Source: Chloroflexota bacterium (GTDB taxonomy: Bacteria > Chloroflexota > Anaerolineae > Anaerolineales > Anaerolineaceae). Taken from it: 64,000 nt of DNA. Every line of letters starts with the position of its first letter. Position 1 is the stretch's first letter. The DNA lies in assembly GCA_016838895.1 (NCBI GenBank), contig JAEKNU010000014.1, positions 1 through 64,000 on the forward strand, written 5' to 3'. Below the pieces are notes generated by a model. That model was not told the DNA's origin. It worked only from the letters and a program-made list of their open reading frames with translations, and did not search any database. Made by a program: the position numbers and the translations under genes. This document shows positions 8,801 through 16,246 of this stretch, in pieces.

Positions 8801-11799
8801 TTCTCAATACCCGTTTCGACCTGGGCACTGCTGCCATCCACACGGAACTGGGCATAAATCACTTCACCATCGGAAATACTGTAATCCGTTTTTCGTAATG
8901 CGATGTCCCAGTTCGCTGCAGCATTGACACTTTTTAAGGCGTTATCCCCATTTGCACTGCCATAGGTTGTATAGGTAGTACTACTAAATGTCCAATCTGT
9001 CGGGAGAGAATCATCTGCTGGCGGGTTAAATGCTTGATATGCCTGCTCATTTGCCAAAAGCGTGCGGTATGCACGGCCTTTCAAATCATCGGATTGGTAA
9101 AACCAGGTTGTATTGACCAGGCCGTCCGGGTTCTTGACCCGCGAAATAGCATTCCCGCGATACTCACGCATACTTGGTGTATAAAGCTTGGTTAAATCAG
9201 ATGAATTAGCTGCCACAAATTCAGAAATGCGGCTGTCATTAGGAGCTTGCCCATCATAGGTATAGGTATAGGTCGCAGTCTGACTGGTTGTATCCTCACT
9301 TACAACACGTGAGGTTACCCTATAATACAATGGCATCAACATAAATTGCAGACGGTTTATATAGGCGGATGGACTTTCCAACATTAAAAATGTATCCAGC
9401 GGATCAAATGCAACCGGCATTTCAATACCATTTTCACAATCAATCCTGGTTGTTGTTAGTGTACATTCTTCCTGTAGATCATTTCCAGCCAAACCGTTTC
9501 TGAAACCATATTCCAGTGAAGAGGTTCCTGAAATGGATCGAGCATAGATAGATACACGATATTGTCCGCCAGGTTTCATAATGAACTCAGGGAATTCATG
9601 TTGGGCAATTGCAATACTGGAACTGGCTTTATCCAACTGAAGCATTTCCATTTCACACTTAACCGATCCATAACCGTTATATACCGACCAGGTGGTGTAA
9701 CTGGGATTGCATTCATGATTTCCAAATTCAGTATATAAAGAACGCAACTCGTCATTATCATCATCGAGATAAGTCCAGCGTTCATATTCTATTTCTACAT
9801 CGCCACCCTGTCCGTTATCCACACCGGTCAGATGCATATCATCTTCATAAGTAAAAGTAGTTGCAGGTAAGGCGCTGCTGCCATCACCACTTAATTCCTG
9901 AACACCAATTAGGGTTAAAGTACGATCCCCTTCCGACCATTCGAAATCCGGATAGATCTGGTTGGTTGTACTGGCAGAATAGGTGAGATCATATTGGCGG
10001 ATATTATTCCAGGTGCTTCCATCCGCACTATGTTCGACGAGAATTTTATCCAGTTTATAGGTACTATAATTCTTTTTTGAATCCTCATCCTCCCACGCGG
10101 ATTGATAATCTGCACGAGATTCACGCTCAAAGGTAACCCGATAGCGATTATTCGGCCAGGTGATGGTTTCCGGATATACCGCCAGCACATTTGCACAGGT
10201 TGTAGATTTCGTTTGCTGGTAATAAGTATAGTTAATCGTATTGTCAAATTTATCTGTCGCCGCGGTTAATGACCAGCGCCAGGTTAAGTTCAAATTGGCA
10301 GCAGTTGAACAACCACTGGAGGTATGGGTTCTGGCGCGATCATTAAAGGCATATTTCGTGCCATTCTGATCCCACACTTCCCAGGTATCCGTACTGCTGT
10401 CAAACACAATGGACCAGTAGGAATGTTCCGATGTGGCATAGGTTGTCTGTGTGCCGCTAATAGATATGGGTAATAACTGGCTGCTGATACCGCCTACGTT
10501 TAAGAAAAAGGTGTCATCGTCCAAGTCACTTGAGTCTTCCCCTGTGCCATGCATATTGCGTTCAATATAGCCGGTCTCCAAAGCCCAGCCCATACCTACC
10601 CAGGAAGCCTGGGTAAATGCCACACTGTCATCAATGGTTTGGGAACTATAACTCATGGAAACGGTCGGCTGGAATCCACCAGGAGCAGAGGGAGTCCAAA
10701 AATCGACACTATAGGTACCGGCACCGGTAAATTCGGAAACCTGGAACGCATCCAGGTTGGGAAGTCGGGTTGCCTGCCAGGATTCAGCGCCATAATCAAA
10801 CACGGTTAAATGATCCACCCTGGCGGAAATCGTCATAGCTTTGGTATCTACCGTGGTTGCAACCGGCCACCATTCCCTTGTATCTTCATCATAATAATAA
10901 ATTGTTAAATCGTTGGCAGAAGATCTTTTCAAATCATCTTCTGTATATTTCATAGTAACTGTAATATCGTCCGAAAACTTGTTTACATCTTTTTTGGATG
11001 TCTCACCAACTGCTACAACCTCAATGGAACTACCGCTCTTGGAATAACTGGGAGAAGTGTTGGGCGCAGGTCGGCGAATATCCATATACAAATTTTCACT
11101 CATGGCAGATTTTGGAATAGAGATGGACATACGCCCATCAGATGATTTAATATCCCCACCGGTTTTGGCATCGATGGTAAAACTGGGCTCAGCCAGTAAA
11201 ACAGCCTGGACGGCTATTTCCTCTTCACCATCCATCAATTGAACTTGCAAATAATTGGGTTCACCTGCTTCATTGGTGGTCTTCTTTGGGTTCACGATCC
11301 AATTCATCTGACCTTTTTCGGTTGTTGGAGCCACCTGTAGTGAGTTCCCGCTTTGCTTCGCACCTTGTGGTACTTTCTGGGTAGATGATAACTCAACGCC
11401 ATCCGAGCCATTAAATGCCAGATGCACGCCATCCAAAGAGGCACGTGATTTCAGGTCAGCCATATTGGTGACTTCCCATTCAACATTGAATGGTTCTCCT
11501 GGAATAATTAACGCGGGTACAAGCTTAAGCTTCAACTGAGGATGAAGCACTTTACTATTAACTGTAGCGGCAGCTTCTTTGGCATATTGCTCGCTAAAAT
11601 TGGGAGCCGATTCAAGAATCGGACTGGGAGATCCAATGTTTAGCTGATATGCAAAATCCCCCTCATCCTCTTCGATAATGCTGGCAACATCAGGTGAATT
11701 GCTGGTATAACCTAACACGATAGGTGCAAATGGATTCAGCACCATTGAAATAATAACCAAAACACATACGAAAAAGTACCCACGCTTAATTGCCAACAT
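2821..11799 (-). CDS. Giant secreted Rhs/YD-repeat protein with mucin-like stalks and alpha/beta-hydrolase-like tip
   Basis: I chose the ATG at 11797-11799 because GGGAGG lies four bases upstream; a TTG five codons earlier is less likely. The 2992-aa product has a signal peptide (residues 1-31), a domain resembling ZU5 (about 210-340), an SpvB/Rhs-type N-terminal region (GTYSVDFWTPSAPGG near 355), a LamG-like insert (about 945-1105) and many YD repeats. From about 1900 to 2565 Thr/Pro/Ser/Glu-rich linkers alternate with two near-identical modules of about 125 residues. The Rhs core resumes at about 2575 and ends at DPSGH, after which a unique 245-residue tip follows. The tip has an oxyanion-type loop LVGGSDG, a nucleophile elbow YSASPG, then Asp and His candidates (VLIDDNS, GLEHYGD), suggesting an esterase or lipase fold. 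Rhs proteins of this design display or deliver variable toxic tips. The toxin role is inferred. Confidence 0.85.
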   Translation of the reverse strand: MLAIKRGYFFVCVLVIISMVLNPFAPIVLGYTSNSPDVASIIEEDEGDFAYQLNIGSPSPILESAPNFSEQYAKEAAATVNSKVLHPQLKLKLVPALIIPGEPFNVEWEVTNMADLKSRASLDGVHLAFNGSDGVELSSTQKVPQGAKQSGNSLQVAPTTEKGQMNWIVNPKKTTNEAGEPNYLQVQLMDGEEEIAVQAVLLAEPSFTIDAKTGGDIKSSDGRMSISIPKSAMSENLYMDIRRPAPNTSPSYSKSGSSIEVVAVGETSKKDVNKFSDDITVTMKYTEDDLKRSSANDLTIYYYDEDTREWWPVATTVDTKAMTISARVDHLTVFDYGAESWQATRLPNLDAFQVSEFTGAGTYSVDFWTPSAPGGFQPTVSMSYSSQTIDDSVAFTQASWVGMGWALETGYIERNMHGTGEDSSDLDDDTFFLNVGGISSQLLPISISGTQTTYATSEHSYWSIVFDSSTDTWEVWDQNGTKYAFNDRARTHTSSGCSTAANLNLTWRWSLTAATDKFDNTINYTYYQQTKSTTCANVLAVYPETITWPNNRYRVTFERESRADYQSAWEDEDSKKNYSTYKLDKILVEHSADGSTWNNIRQYDLTYSASTTNQIYPDFEWSEGDRTLTLIGVQELSGDGSSALPATTFTYEDDMHLTGVDNGQGGDVEIEYERWTYLDDDNDELRSLYTEFGNHECNPSYTTWSVYNGYGSVKCEMEMLQLDKASSSIAIAQHEFPEFIMKPGGQYRVSIYARSISGTSSLEYGFRNGLAGNDLQEECTLTTTRIDCENGIEMPVAFDPLDTFLMLESPSAYINRLQFMLMPLYYRVTSRVVSEDTTSQTATYTYTYDGQAPNDSRISEFVAANSSDLTKLYTPSMREYRGNAISRVKNPDGLVNTTWFYQSDDLKGRAYRTLLANEQAYQAFNPPADDSLPTDWTFSSTTYTTYGSANGDNALKSVNAAANWDIALRKTDYSISDGEVIYAQFRVDGSSAQVETGIENSSSDFFGVVASAANGVQLRTISGGTTNDSTTLISSANFSLGKTYMLMIFMDADDGFHARVWDMSDASKYGEGSISSLSGAVDYRIRQRVYSGTGYLDAYMEGEPISETINSYTTQHLYDSIAGNGITDIANTDLVTKFQDLVVNWSYVTESISRSFNGDYSNIATKTTYEYNTTDQGGTQYGNMTRSVSYYWNGGAWSTYRGSKVTYVPNASAHLTALPSRQISLDCSSGACDFSGESGRTSESLMLYDNSATYTGAPTAGVLTGQRVLVEGANYVQTNFVYDSYGNQTQTINYENYAGATSNPAGDTLTYTTTYDTNYHTYAISESNPVGHSLQTSYDYTISAPITVTDANGNVTGAAYDVFGRMTKVIAPGDTTASPTLQVAYYDTRIPWQVDLTQKVDSSASIRISHFYDGLGRKLQTQQVGKVVDGSQMNVVSDTQYDVMGRQTKQTVPYTISYNASPIFNSQTFSQDYTTYEYDDFGRLETTTAPNGNSVSQSYGDNYVTVTDAKSVSTTSYSDTWGRTTTVDAATGPDMSYVYDTLDRLTQVTEGNYSGAPSTSITYNIGGQKKSMTTPDLGTWDYTYNALGNLATQEDARGCTISMAYDDINRLTGKTYSGSGECGTTPAVSYTYDSGSNGLGHRTSMSDGSGSTSYSYDDRGRLLSQTKVIDTETFTTSWTYNSADNPVSMTYPDGEVLNYDYDSQGNLQSIVNGDSFTYLENMLYDEAGRISEMDIGSNILEKNFSYYSWSTSTMGGSLANMTAAQVGGSTLQDIDYSYDANGNISEIDSDIAGETSIYSYDALNRLTAAVVNDGATDVFTEAFGYNSTNGNLQYKGESSSTWDLYEYNASQPHAVTHVGDSENQRYWYDANGNMIRRFEENDEERLLSYDAENRLVAVIPANLPTATSTATATATETPSETPTITLTPTPSDTVEASLTPSETLEFTLTPSETLEETLTPSETLDETPTPTETLEQTLTPSETLEETPTPSETAVETETPTETPENTATSSDTPTITYTPSETHTPTETDVPSETPTITYTPSDTATATDVATSTETPTNTFTPSDTATATDTATPSDTPTITYTPSDTATATNTVTPSDTPTITYTPSDTATITLTPTNSRTPTATTIPPTATLAALGSTINVCSTTYFTRSGTITQYTYLGECNIWLVNGSITSTTNLGSYRQFKLRYWDYSGGPNMTIKIDGTIVATLSTDQYGCGSSGCIKTWTSPVYDYDAHTIQLSSSGSTYGAQVITVQLYGGAPTNTPTLTRTSTLTRTSTLTPTQTLTPTDTRTNTVTSTVTLTPTITYTPSETPTRTFTLSPTITDTPTVTNTATETQVPTDTLTSTVTATRTNTATTIPVTATLAPVGSTINVCSTTYFTRSGTTMPYTYLGECNIWLINGSITSTASLGSYRQFKLRYWDYDGGPNMTIKIDGSTVATLSTDQYNCGSSGCIKTWTSPVYDYGAHTIQLSSSGSLYGAQVITVQLYGLAPTNTPTATRTNTATPTRTSSPTETGTVTNTPTETLTPSETLDVTLTFTDTPTETETPTETATFTPTATISAVPTEEPPAPFESAYYTYDGDDNMVMSVINGITTYYASSSYVVEVDGSDTTVRKTYTAGGTSLAVRTIVNESTETLNWLLSDHLGSSSITTTADGTWNSEIRYSAFGETRYSLGITPTDYRYTGQLEQKDVNLYYYNARYYDAALGRFVQADTIVPNPASQKSYDRYTYVNNNPMRYMDPSGHCYTDSGAWIPGGGDGACSFKTSTSAPTKSDPLVVLVGGSDGNHGADGPDALWQLPAYATNPFNYDVLPIEYKKSTNEFSFAQYLIDIVPTNRPVYYICYSASPGACLIAADDRIQKHNSNPEIREVLGVASLAGTYPQYNLLYQLMQFTFNSITRQAPGFDEYANRIYESGVPIVLIDDNSGAEAGAMDYDYYKDPELFWNGEMTGLEHYGDPDQTYTGNLAPLNVNTYLATSVWDLFVTGNWEWPPK
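3571..4020 (-). repeat. Rhs core direct repeat, copy 2
   Basis: Partner of 935-1384, located inside the full-length Rhs gene. It encodes residues from the YYASSSYVVEVDG region to DPSGH. The two copies are in the same orientation, so homologous recombination between them would delete or exchange the tip and the intervening lipoprotein gene. Confidence 0.85.
4334..4710 (-). repeat. Stalk-module repeat, copy B
   Basis: This segment of about 375 bp is offset by exactly 690 bp from a highly similar segment at 5024-5400. It encodes a module with paired Cys (NVCSTTYF, GECNIWL, NCGSSGC), aromatic residues and beta-strand patterning, probably a small carbohydrate-binding-like or adhesive fold. Confidence 0.8.
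5024..5400 (-). repeat. Stalk-module repeat, copy A
   Basis: The first copy in protein order of the Cys-containing module duplicated at 4334-4710. Each copy is flanked by Thr/Pro-rich linker, giving a linker-module-linker-module-linker architecture. Confidence 0.8.
5440..6010 (-). repeat. In-frame tandem repeats encoding a T/P/S/E-rich stalk
   Basis: Two repeat classes are visible. Around 5821-6000 a 30-bp unit encodes imperfect copies of LTPSETLEET. Around 5450-5700 a 66-bp unit encodes TYTPSDTATATDTATPSDTPTI-like copies. All stay in the Rhs reading frame. The encoded peptide is mucin-like and likely extended; copy number may vary between strains. Confidence 0.75.
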
Positions 11800-12020
11800 A
11801 CAGCCTCCCTGCAATCTACTTTAATAGTTATTTAGTTTTTCTGTGCTAGGTGTTAAAGAGTTGCATCCCCAATAAAAAAATCCCCAGTAATATAAATACT
11901 ATACAATTTTCAATACTTAAAGTAAAGCAAACGCCTATATCTCTTTGTTATCAATTTCTTTATCTTGATATATTCTTGTATCACATATGTGATTTCCAAC
12001 TTATCAAATCTGTTAAGTAC

Positions 12021-12048
12021 AAAAAAAATGCCTTGCTTGGCAAGGCAT
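12021..12048 (-). terminator. Terminator of the pectin/uronate operon
   Basis: The stem ATGCCTTGC / GCAAGGCAT (12028-12036 and 12040-12048) has a 3-base loop and is preceded on the plus strand by eight A, which gives a U-tract on the minus-strand transcript. It lies 27 bp after the last operon gene. The rest of 11800-12020 is AT-rich with no gene seen. Confidence 0.85.
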
Positions 12049-12074
12049 TTTTCCAAAATCACACCCAAATTAAC

Positions 12075-13157
12075 TTATCTCTGAATACGAGCCGAGCCGC
12101 CTTGAGCAAAAGCCCGCACCTGCTCCACGGTCGTCATAGTGGTATCACCGGGGAAGGTGGTTAACAAAGCACCATGTGCCCATCCCAGGTTGACTGCTTC
12201 CTGCGGGGCTTCGCCACTCAGCAGACCATAGATGAAGCCTGAAGCAAAGCCATCCCCGCCGCCCACACGGTCATGCACGTACAGATCAGCCGTCGGGGAA
12301 ACATAAGTCTGACCATCCAGCCAGGCCACCGCCCCCCAACTGTGATGATGGGTAGCATGTACTTCGCGTAGGGTGGTAGCCACACCTTTTACATGAGGAA
12401 ATTTCTCGATGACATTGTCAATCATGGCAAAGAAGGTGCTGGGGTCCAGTTTGGATTTCTTCTCCACCTTCGGTCCGGGGATGCCCAAACCGAGCTGCAG
12501 GTCCTCCTCATTGCCCACGATTACGTCCACATTTTCCACAATGCGGCGCACAACCTGCTGAGCCTTTTTCTCACCGCCCCACAGATTCCATAATTTGGCG
12601 CGGAAGTTCAGGTCAAATGAGGTGATCGCCCCGGCTGCCTTGGCGGCTTTCATGGCGGCGATAATCACTTCACCGGTGGTTTCGGATAGGGCGGCAAAGA
12701 TACCGCCGCTGTGGAACCAGCGCACGCCGCTGCCAAAGATGGCTTGCCAATCGAAGTCATCCGGCTTCAATTGCGCGGCAGCCTCATTGCTACGATTGTA
12801 AAACACCACCGGGGCGCGCACGCCAAAACCGCGATCACTAAAAACAGTGGCCATGTTAGGGCCGTTCACCCCGTTATGCTCAAAGCGTTTGTAGAAAGGT
12901 TTCACACCCATGGCGCGTACCCGTTCGGCGATCAGGTCACCAATCGGATAATCCACCATGGCGGTAGCAACGCCGGTATTCATACGGAAACAATCCGAAA
13001 GATTGGCGGCTACATTAAACTCGCCGCCGCTGACATGGATTTTACATTCGGTCGCCTTGCGAAAGGGCACAATGCCCGGATCCAGTCGGTGGACCAAAGC
13101 GCCCAGGGAGAGTAAATCCAATGCGCCTTCTTTTTTAATATCCAGTGAATTTGCCAT
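12075..13157 (-). CDS. kdgK: PfkB-family sugar kinase, probable 2-keto-3-deoxygluconate kinase
   Basis: The 360-aa kinase has the ribokinase/PfkB layout: N-terminal SGGEFNVAANL substrate region and C-terminal GGGDGFASGF with the catalytic Asp in the anion hole. KdgK phosphorylates 2-keto-3-deoxygluconate to KDPG, the substrate of the aldolase at 22565. I prefer the second of two adjacent ATGs because GGAG lies at better spacing. It is the last gene of the long uronate operon. A second kinase of the same family is at 24128, and the two are clearly divergent, so they may differ in substrate (for example 2-keto-3-deoxygalactonate or another keto-deoxy acid). The exact substrate is inferred from context. 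Confidence 0.75.
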   Translation of the reverse strand: MANSLDIKKEGALDLLSLGALVHRLDPGIVPFRKATECKIHVSGGEFNVAANLSDCFRMNTGVATAMVDYPIGDLIAERVRAMGVKPFYKRFEHNGVNGPNMATVFSDRGFGVRAPVVFYNRSNEAAAQLKPDDFDWQAIFGSGVRWFHSGGIFAALSETTGEVIIAAMKAAKAAGAITSFDLNFRAKLWNLWGGEKKAQQVVRRIVENVDVIVGNEEDLQLGLGIPGPKVEKKSKLDPSTFFAMIDNVIEKFPHVKGVATTLREVHATHHHSWGAVAWLDGQTYVSPTADLYVHDRVGGGDGFASGFIYGLLSGEAPQEAVNLGWAHGALLTTFPGDTTMTTVEQVRAFAQGGSARIQR

Positions 13158-13187
13158 CATAACTCCTTGTTCTTTTTTCTCTTCAAT

Positions 13188-13221
13188 CCATTGTTAAAGA
13201 AGGTGTCGTTCTGAACAATGG
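13188..13221. repeat. Intra-operon stem-loop
   Basis: Inverted repeat CCATTGTT / AACAATGG (13188-13195 and 13214-13221) in the 73-bp gap between two operon genes. No U-tract follows on the minus strand, so it is more likely an mRNA stability or processing element than a terminator. Confidence 0.45.
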
Positions 13222-13230
13222 TAGATAAGG

Positions 13231-14139
13231 TTAAGCAATAACTTGTATACGTTGTTTTTCAAATTGATAAATCATCCATGAATTATAAATATGATGATAC
13301 AAAATATAAAACATGGGGCCCATAGCGACCAGCGGATTGATGTAGGTCAATGCAATCCAGATCACAAAGGACAGGTTTTTTTGTCCGAGCGCCTGGCTGG
13401 CTTCGCGCCAGTATTCTTTGCCGCCGATACGGGCACCTACAGCAAAGTTCACGGCACATAGTACCAGAGAGATCAAGGCAATATCCAGTACAATGCGCAT
13501 CGATCCTGTGTTTTCGTACAGGATAAAATTAGCAGCTTTTGCACTGATAATAAACAAATTCACCAGCCAGATCGGGAAAGTAAAACGCTTCCCTTTCTGA
13601 ATGACATCCTGCCCGGCTTGAGGCAGCAAACGCACCAGCTGCGCCAGGAGCAACGGAATAAACATGACCATCACCGACGAACTTAGCAAATCCCAAATCG
13701 AGATCGCCAGGTCAGCACCCACCAACGTTGGCAGGATCAGCGGTACAATCACCGCACTGGATAAATTGGTCAATACCAGGGCTGCCACCACATAGGCTAC
13801 TTTGCCCTGCACAAAATCAATCATCACCGGTGAAGAGATGGCCGTAGGCGCAATCGCAGTAATGAAAGCCACCAGTGCCAGGGTCAGGTTGCTGCCAGCA
13901 AATACCCAATAGCCTGCCAGGGCGATACCCACATTAGCCAGTAAAACCAACACCACGCCACCAGAGAGCATCTTGGCGTTGAAGCGAATATTCAAAAAGG
14001 AAAAGAACAACATCACCATTAATAAATATTGAATCATAAAGGAGATTTTGTTAACCTGCGGAAACAGGAACCCCAAACCCATCATCACAAACAGAGACAA
14101 TCCCTTGCCGTACGTATTATAGAACGATGTAAACTTCAA
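13231..14139 (-). CDS. Bile acid:sodium symporter (BASS/SBF) family transporter
   Basis: The 302-aa protein is almost entirely hydrophobic with about eight to ten membrane helices. The segment AFITAIAPTAISSPVMIDF and the repeated inverted architecture are typical of the BASS family, whose members co-transport organic acids with sodium (bile acids, pyruvate, pantoate precursors). It sits 5 bp after the LarA-like gene stop, inside the uronate operon. The natural guess is uptake or release of a sugar acid or a small keto acid. Substrate cannot be told from sequence. Confidence 0.7.
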   Translation of the reverse strand: MKFTSFYNTYGKGLSLFVMMGLGFLFPQVNKISFMIQYLLMVMLFFSFLNIRFNAKMLSGGVVLVLLANVGIALAGYWVFAGSNLTLALVAFITAIAPTAISSPVMIDFVQGKVAYVVAALVLTNLSSAVIVPLILPTLVGADLAISIWDLLSSSVMVMFIPLLLAQLVRLLPQAGQDVIQKGKRFTFPIWLVNLFIISAKAANFILYENTGSMRIVLDIALISLVLCAVNFAVGARIGGKEYWREASQALGQKNLSFVIWIALTYINPLVAMGPMFYILYHHIYNSWMIYQFEKQRIQVIA

Positions 14140-14144
14140 TGTTA

Positions 14145-15407
14145 TTAATCCTTTACCCGATAAAGTATTTCCCCTGCTTTGGGAACGTATAAAATACCCT
14201 CATCTTCACGATGCTGCCATTCCTGCACATTGATACTGTTCGGATCCATATACTCCATATTGAGCCGCGCACAATCTTCTGCTGAAATCTGGCTGGCTAA
14301 TGTCACTTTCAAATTAGCTTTTTCAATACCATTTTGCATCGTGCCCGATCCGCGTACGTGCGTAGAATGCGCCAGCACGCCCAACGGTATATCCTTGAAG
14401 CATGCCCAGTCCTGCAAGAAATACGGTAGTACATGATAGCCAACTTGATAAATATATTTACCATGTACATGACTGACCACATCCAGATGCGGTGCGTAAA
14501 TGATCACTTCACCGCCAACAGCAACGGCTGCTTCCAGCTTGTACATGGCCTTGGCTGCCGTCCATAACTCATCATACATTTTCGGCGCACATGAAAGTAC
14601 GCGTTGAAACGGTTTTTCGCACCAGAGAATATGCCGCTGCGTTGATAAATCGGCGGCAGCATCCCAGGCAGAGATATGATCACCAATGAACAACCCGCTC
14701 AGGTCATGGCCTTCTACGACCAGCGCAAGCAAAGTAATCGGCGTGGGCAAATACGCTGCAGCCTGATGAATCATCTCGCGCACAGGTGTTTCCTTGACGC
14801 CGATGGTCTCTACCACACCGGCCAAAGCCCCCAGCCAATGCGTGGCATTAATCATATCCGCGCCGGAAATGCCGGGGAAGAGATACTTCGCCCCACCGGA
14901 AAAACCGACCACTTCATGAGGAAAGGTTGGCCCCAAAATCAGCACCTGATCATAAGCCAGCACGGCTTTATTCAACTTAACATCGACATGATCGGGCAGC
15001 GAGTCATGCCAGTGTGATCCTGCAATTTCTCGAACTTTCTCTGCATTAATCACGCCCAGCGTGGTCAATGCTTCAGGGTCATCCCATGCATGATTTAACA
15101 AACCGACATGTGCAAAAGTACTGCTGCGTTCTGCTGATGTAATCCCCACCAGGTCATTTAACTGTGCTTCACTCAACGCCGGATGTGTGCCCAAAGCCAC
15201 CATAAAATCCAGCTGACTGGCATCATGCAGTACATCTACAAGAGCACGGAAAAGAAATGGCAACGGTAGCGAACGGGTATGGTCCGGAATCAGCACCAAT
15301 ACTTTTTGTCCACTAACCTGACCATCCAGTCCTTCGTGCAGTGTTTGTAAAATGATGTCTTTTGTGAGAAGTTGCCCGGCAGGTGCAACAGCCTTGGTTT
15401 TTAACAT
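14145..15407 (-). CDS. LarA-family nickel-pincer racemase/epimerase, sugar-acid type suspected
   Basis: The 420-aa protein belongs to the lactate racemase family, which uses a nickel-pincer nucleotide attached to a lysine. The key residues of Lactobacillus LarA are all present with the same spacing: DHTR (42-45), His75 in ALGTHP, His164 and Lys174 in FPHEVVGFSGGAK (10 apart) and His190 (16 further). LarA homologues act on alpha-hydroxy acids; one described branch is a D-gluconate 2-epimerase, interconverting gluconate and mannonate. The gene lies 18 bp after uxuB, which makes mannonate, so a sugar-acid epimerase role is attractive. Lactate racemase is the alternative. Cofactor genes larB, larC and larE are not in the window. 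Confidence 0.75.
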   Translation of the reverse strand: MLKTKAVAPAGQLLTKDIILQTLHEGLDGQVSGQKVLVLIPDHTRSLPLPFLFRALVDVLHDASQLDFMVALGTHPALSEAQLNDLVGITSAERSSTFAHVGLLNHAWDDPEALTTLGVINAEKVREIAGSHWHDSLPDHVDVKLNKAVLAYDQVLILGPTFPHEVVGFSGGAKYLFPGISGADMINATHWLGALAGVVETIGVKETPVREMIHQAAAYLPTPITLLALVVEGHDLSGLFIGDHISAWDAAADLSTQRHILWCEKPFQRVLSCAPKMYDELWTAAKAMYKLEAAVAVGGEVIIYAPHLDVVSHVHGKYIYQVGYHVLPYFLQDWACFKDIPLGVLAHSTHVRGSGTMQNGIEKANLKVTLASQISAEDCARLNMEYMDPNSINVQEWQHREDEGILYVPKAGEILYRVKD

Positions 15408-15425
15408 GTCGTTTCCTTTAAGCCA

Positions 15426-16235
15426 TCACACTCCGCTGAAAGCGGAAAATCCACCATCAACAGGTACAACGATGCCGGTTACAAAATCCGCTGCAGGGGA
15501 TACCAACCACATCATCGCCCCAACCAGATCTTCCGGACTGCCAAAATGTCCCTGCGGTGTATGTCCGATGATCTGCTGACCGCGTGGTGTCAGCTCACCG
15601 GAATCCTTGTCCGTTAATAAGAAACGGTTTTGATCAGTCAGGAAAAAGCCCGGCGCAATGGCATTAACGCGGATCGTACTGCTGTACTCCTGCGCCATGT
15701 GCACCGCCAGCCATTGGGTGAAGTTGCTCACCCCAGCTTTGGCTGCAGAATACGCCGCAATACGCGTCAACGGACGAAAAGCATTCATCGAGGAGATGTT
15801 CAAAATCACACCGCTTTTTTGATCGGCCATGATTTTCCCAAACGCCTGACTCGGCAAAATCGTACCCATCAGATTCAAATCAAACACCCAACGTAAGGCG
15901 TCTGCAGGTAAATCAAAGAAGGATTGTTCTGCATTGGTGGTGGCTTGCGGTTTATTTCCGCCAGCCCCATTGATCAAAATGTCCACCTTGCCAAATTGAG
16001 AAAGGACTTCTTGTGCGGCGGTCTCTACACTCTCTTTTTCCAGTACGTTGCAGGTAATCCCTACAGCGCCATTGCCGATTTCATCAGCCAGAGCCTGGGC
16101 TGGTTCCAATCGCAAATCCAGCACAGCAACTTTTGCACCAGCATAGGCCAGTGCCCGGCACATGGCCGCACATAACACGCCGGCACCACCGGTGACCACG
16201 GCAACTTTTCCAGTAACATCAAATAATTCACTCAT
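15426..16235 (-). CDS. uxuB: SDR-type D-mannonate oxidoreductase (fructuronate reductase)
   Basis: A 269-aa short-chain dehydrogenase: nucleotide-binding TGGAGVLC (15-22), NGAGG (89-93), and the Ser148-Tyr162-Lys166 catalytic set. The length, the insertion after NGAGG and the ending VPVDGGFSAFSGV match the B. subtilis YjmF-type D-mannonate oxidoreductase, which reduces fructuronate to mannonate with NAD(P)H. It directly follows uxaE and uxaC, which supply fructuronate from galacturonate. A different polyol or sugar-acid dehydrogenase activity cannot be excluded, as SDR substrate calls are soft. Confidence 0.75.
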   Translation of the reverse strand: MSELFDVTGKVAVVTGGAGVLCAAMCRALAYAGAKVAVLDLRLEPAQALADEIGNGAVGITCNVLEKESVETAAQEVLSQFGKVDILINGAGGNKPQATTNAEQSFFDLPADALRWVFDLNLMGTILPSQAFGKIMADQKSGVILNISSMNAFRPLTRIAAYSAAKAGVSNFTQWLAVHMAQEYSSTIRVNAIAPGFFLTDQNRFLLTDKDSGELTPRGQQIIGHTPQGHFGSPEDLVGAMMWLVSPAADFVTGIVVPVDGGFSAFSGV

Positions 16236-16246
16236 GTTGTTGTCCT

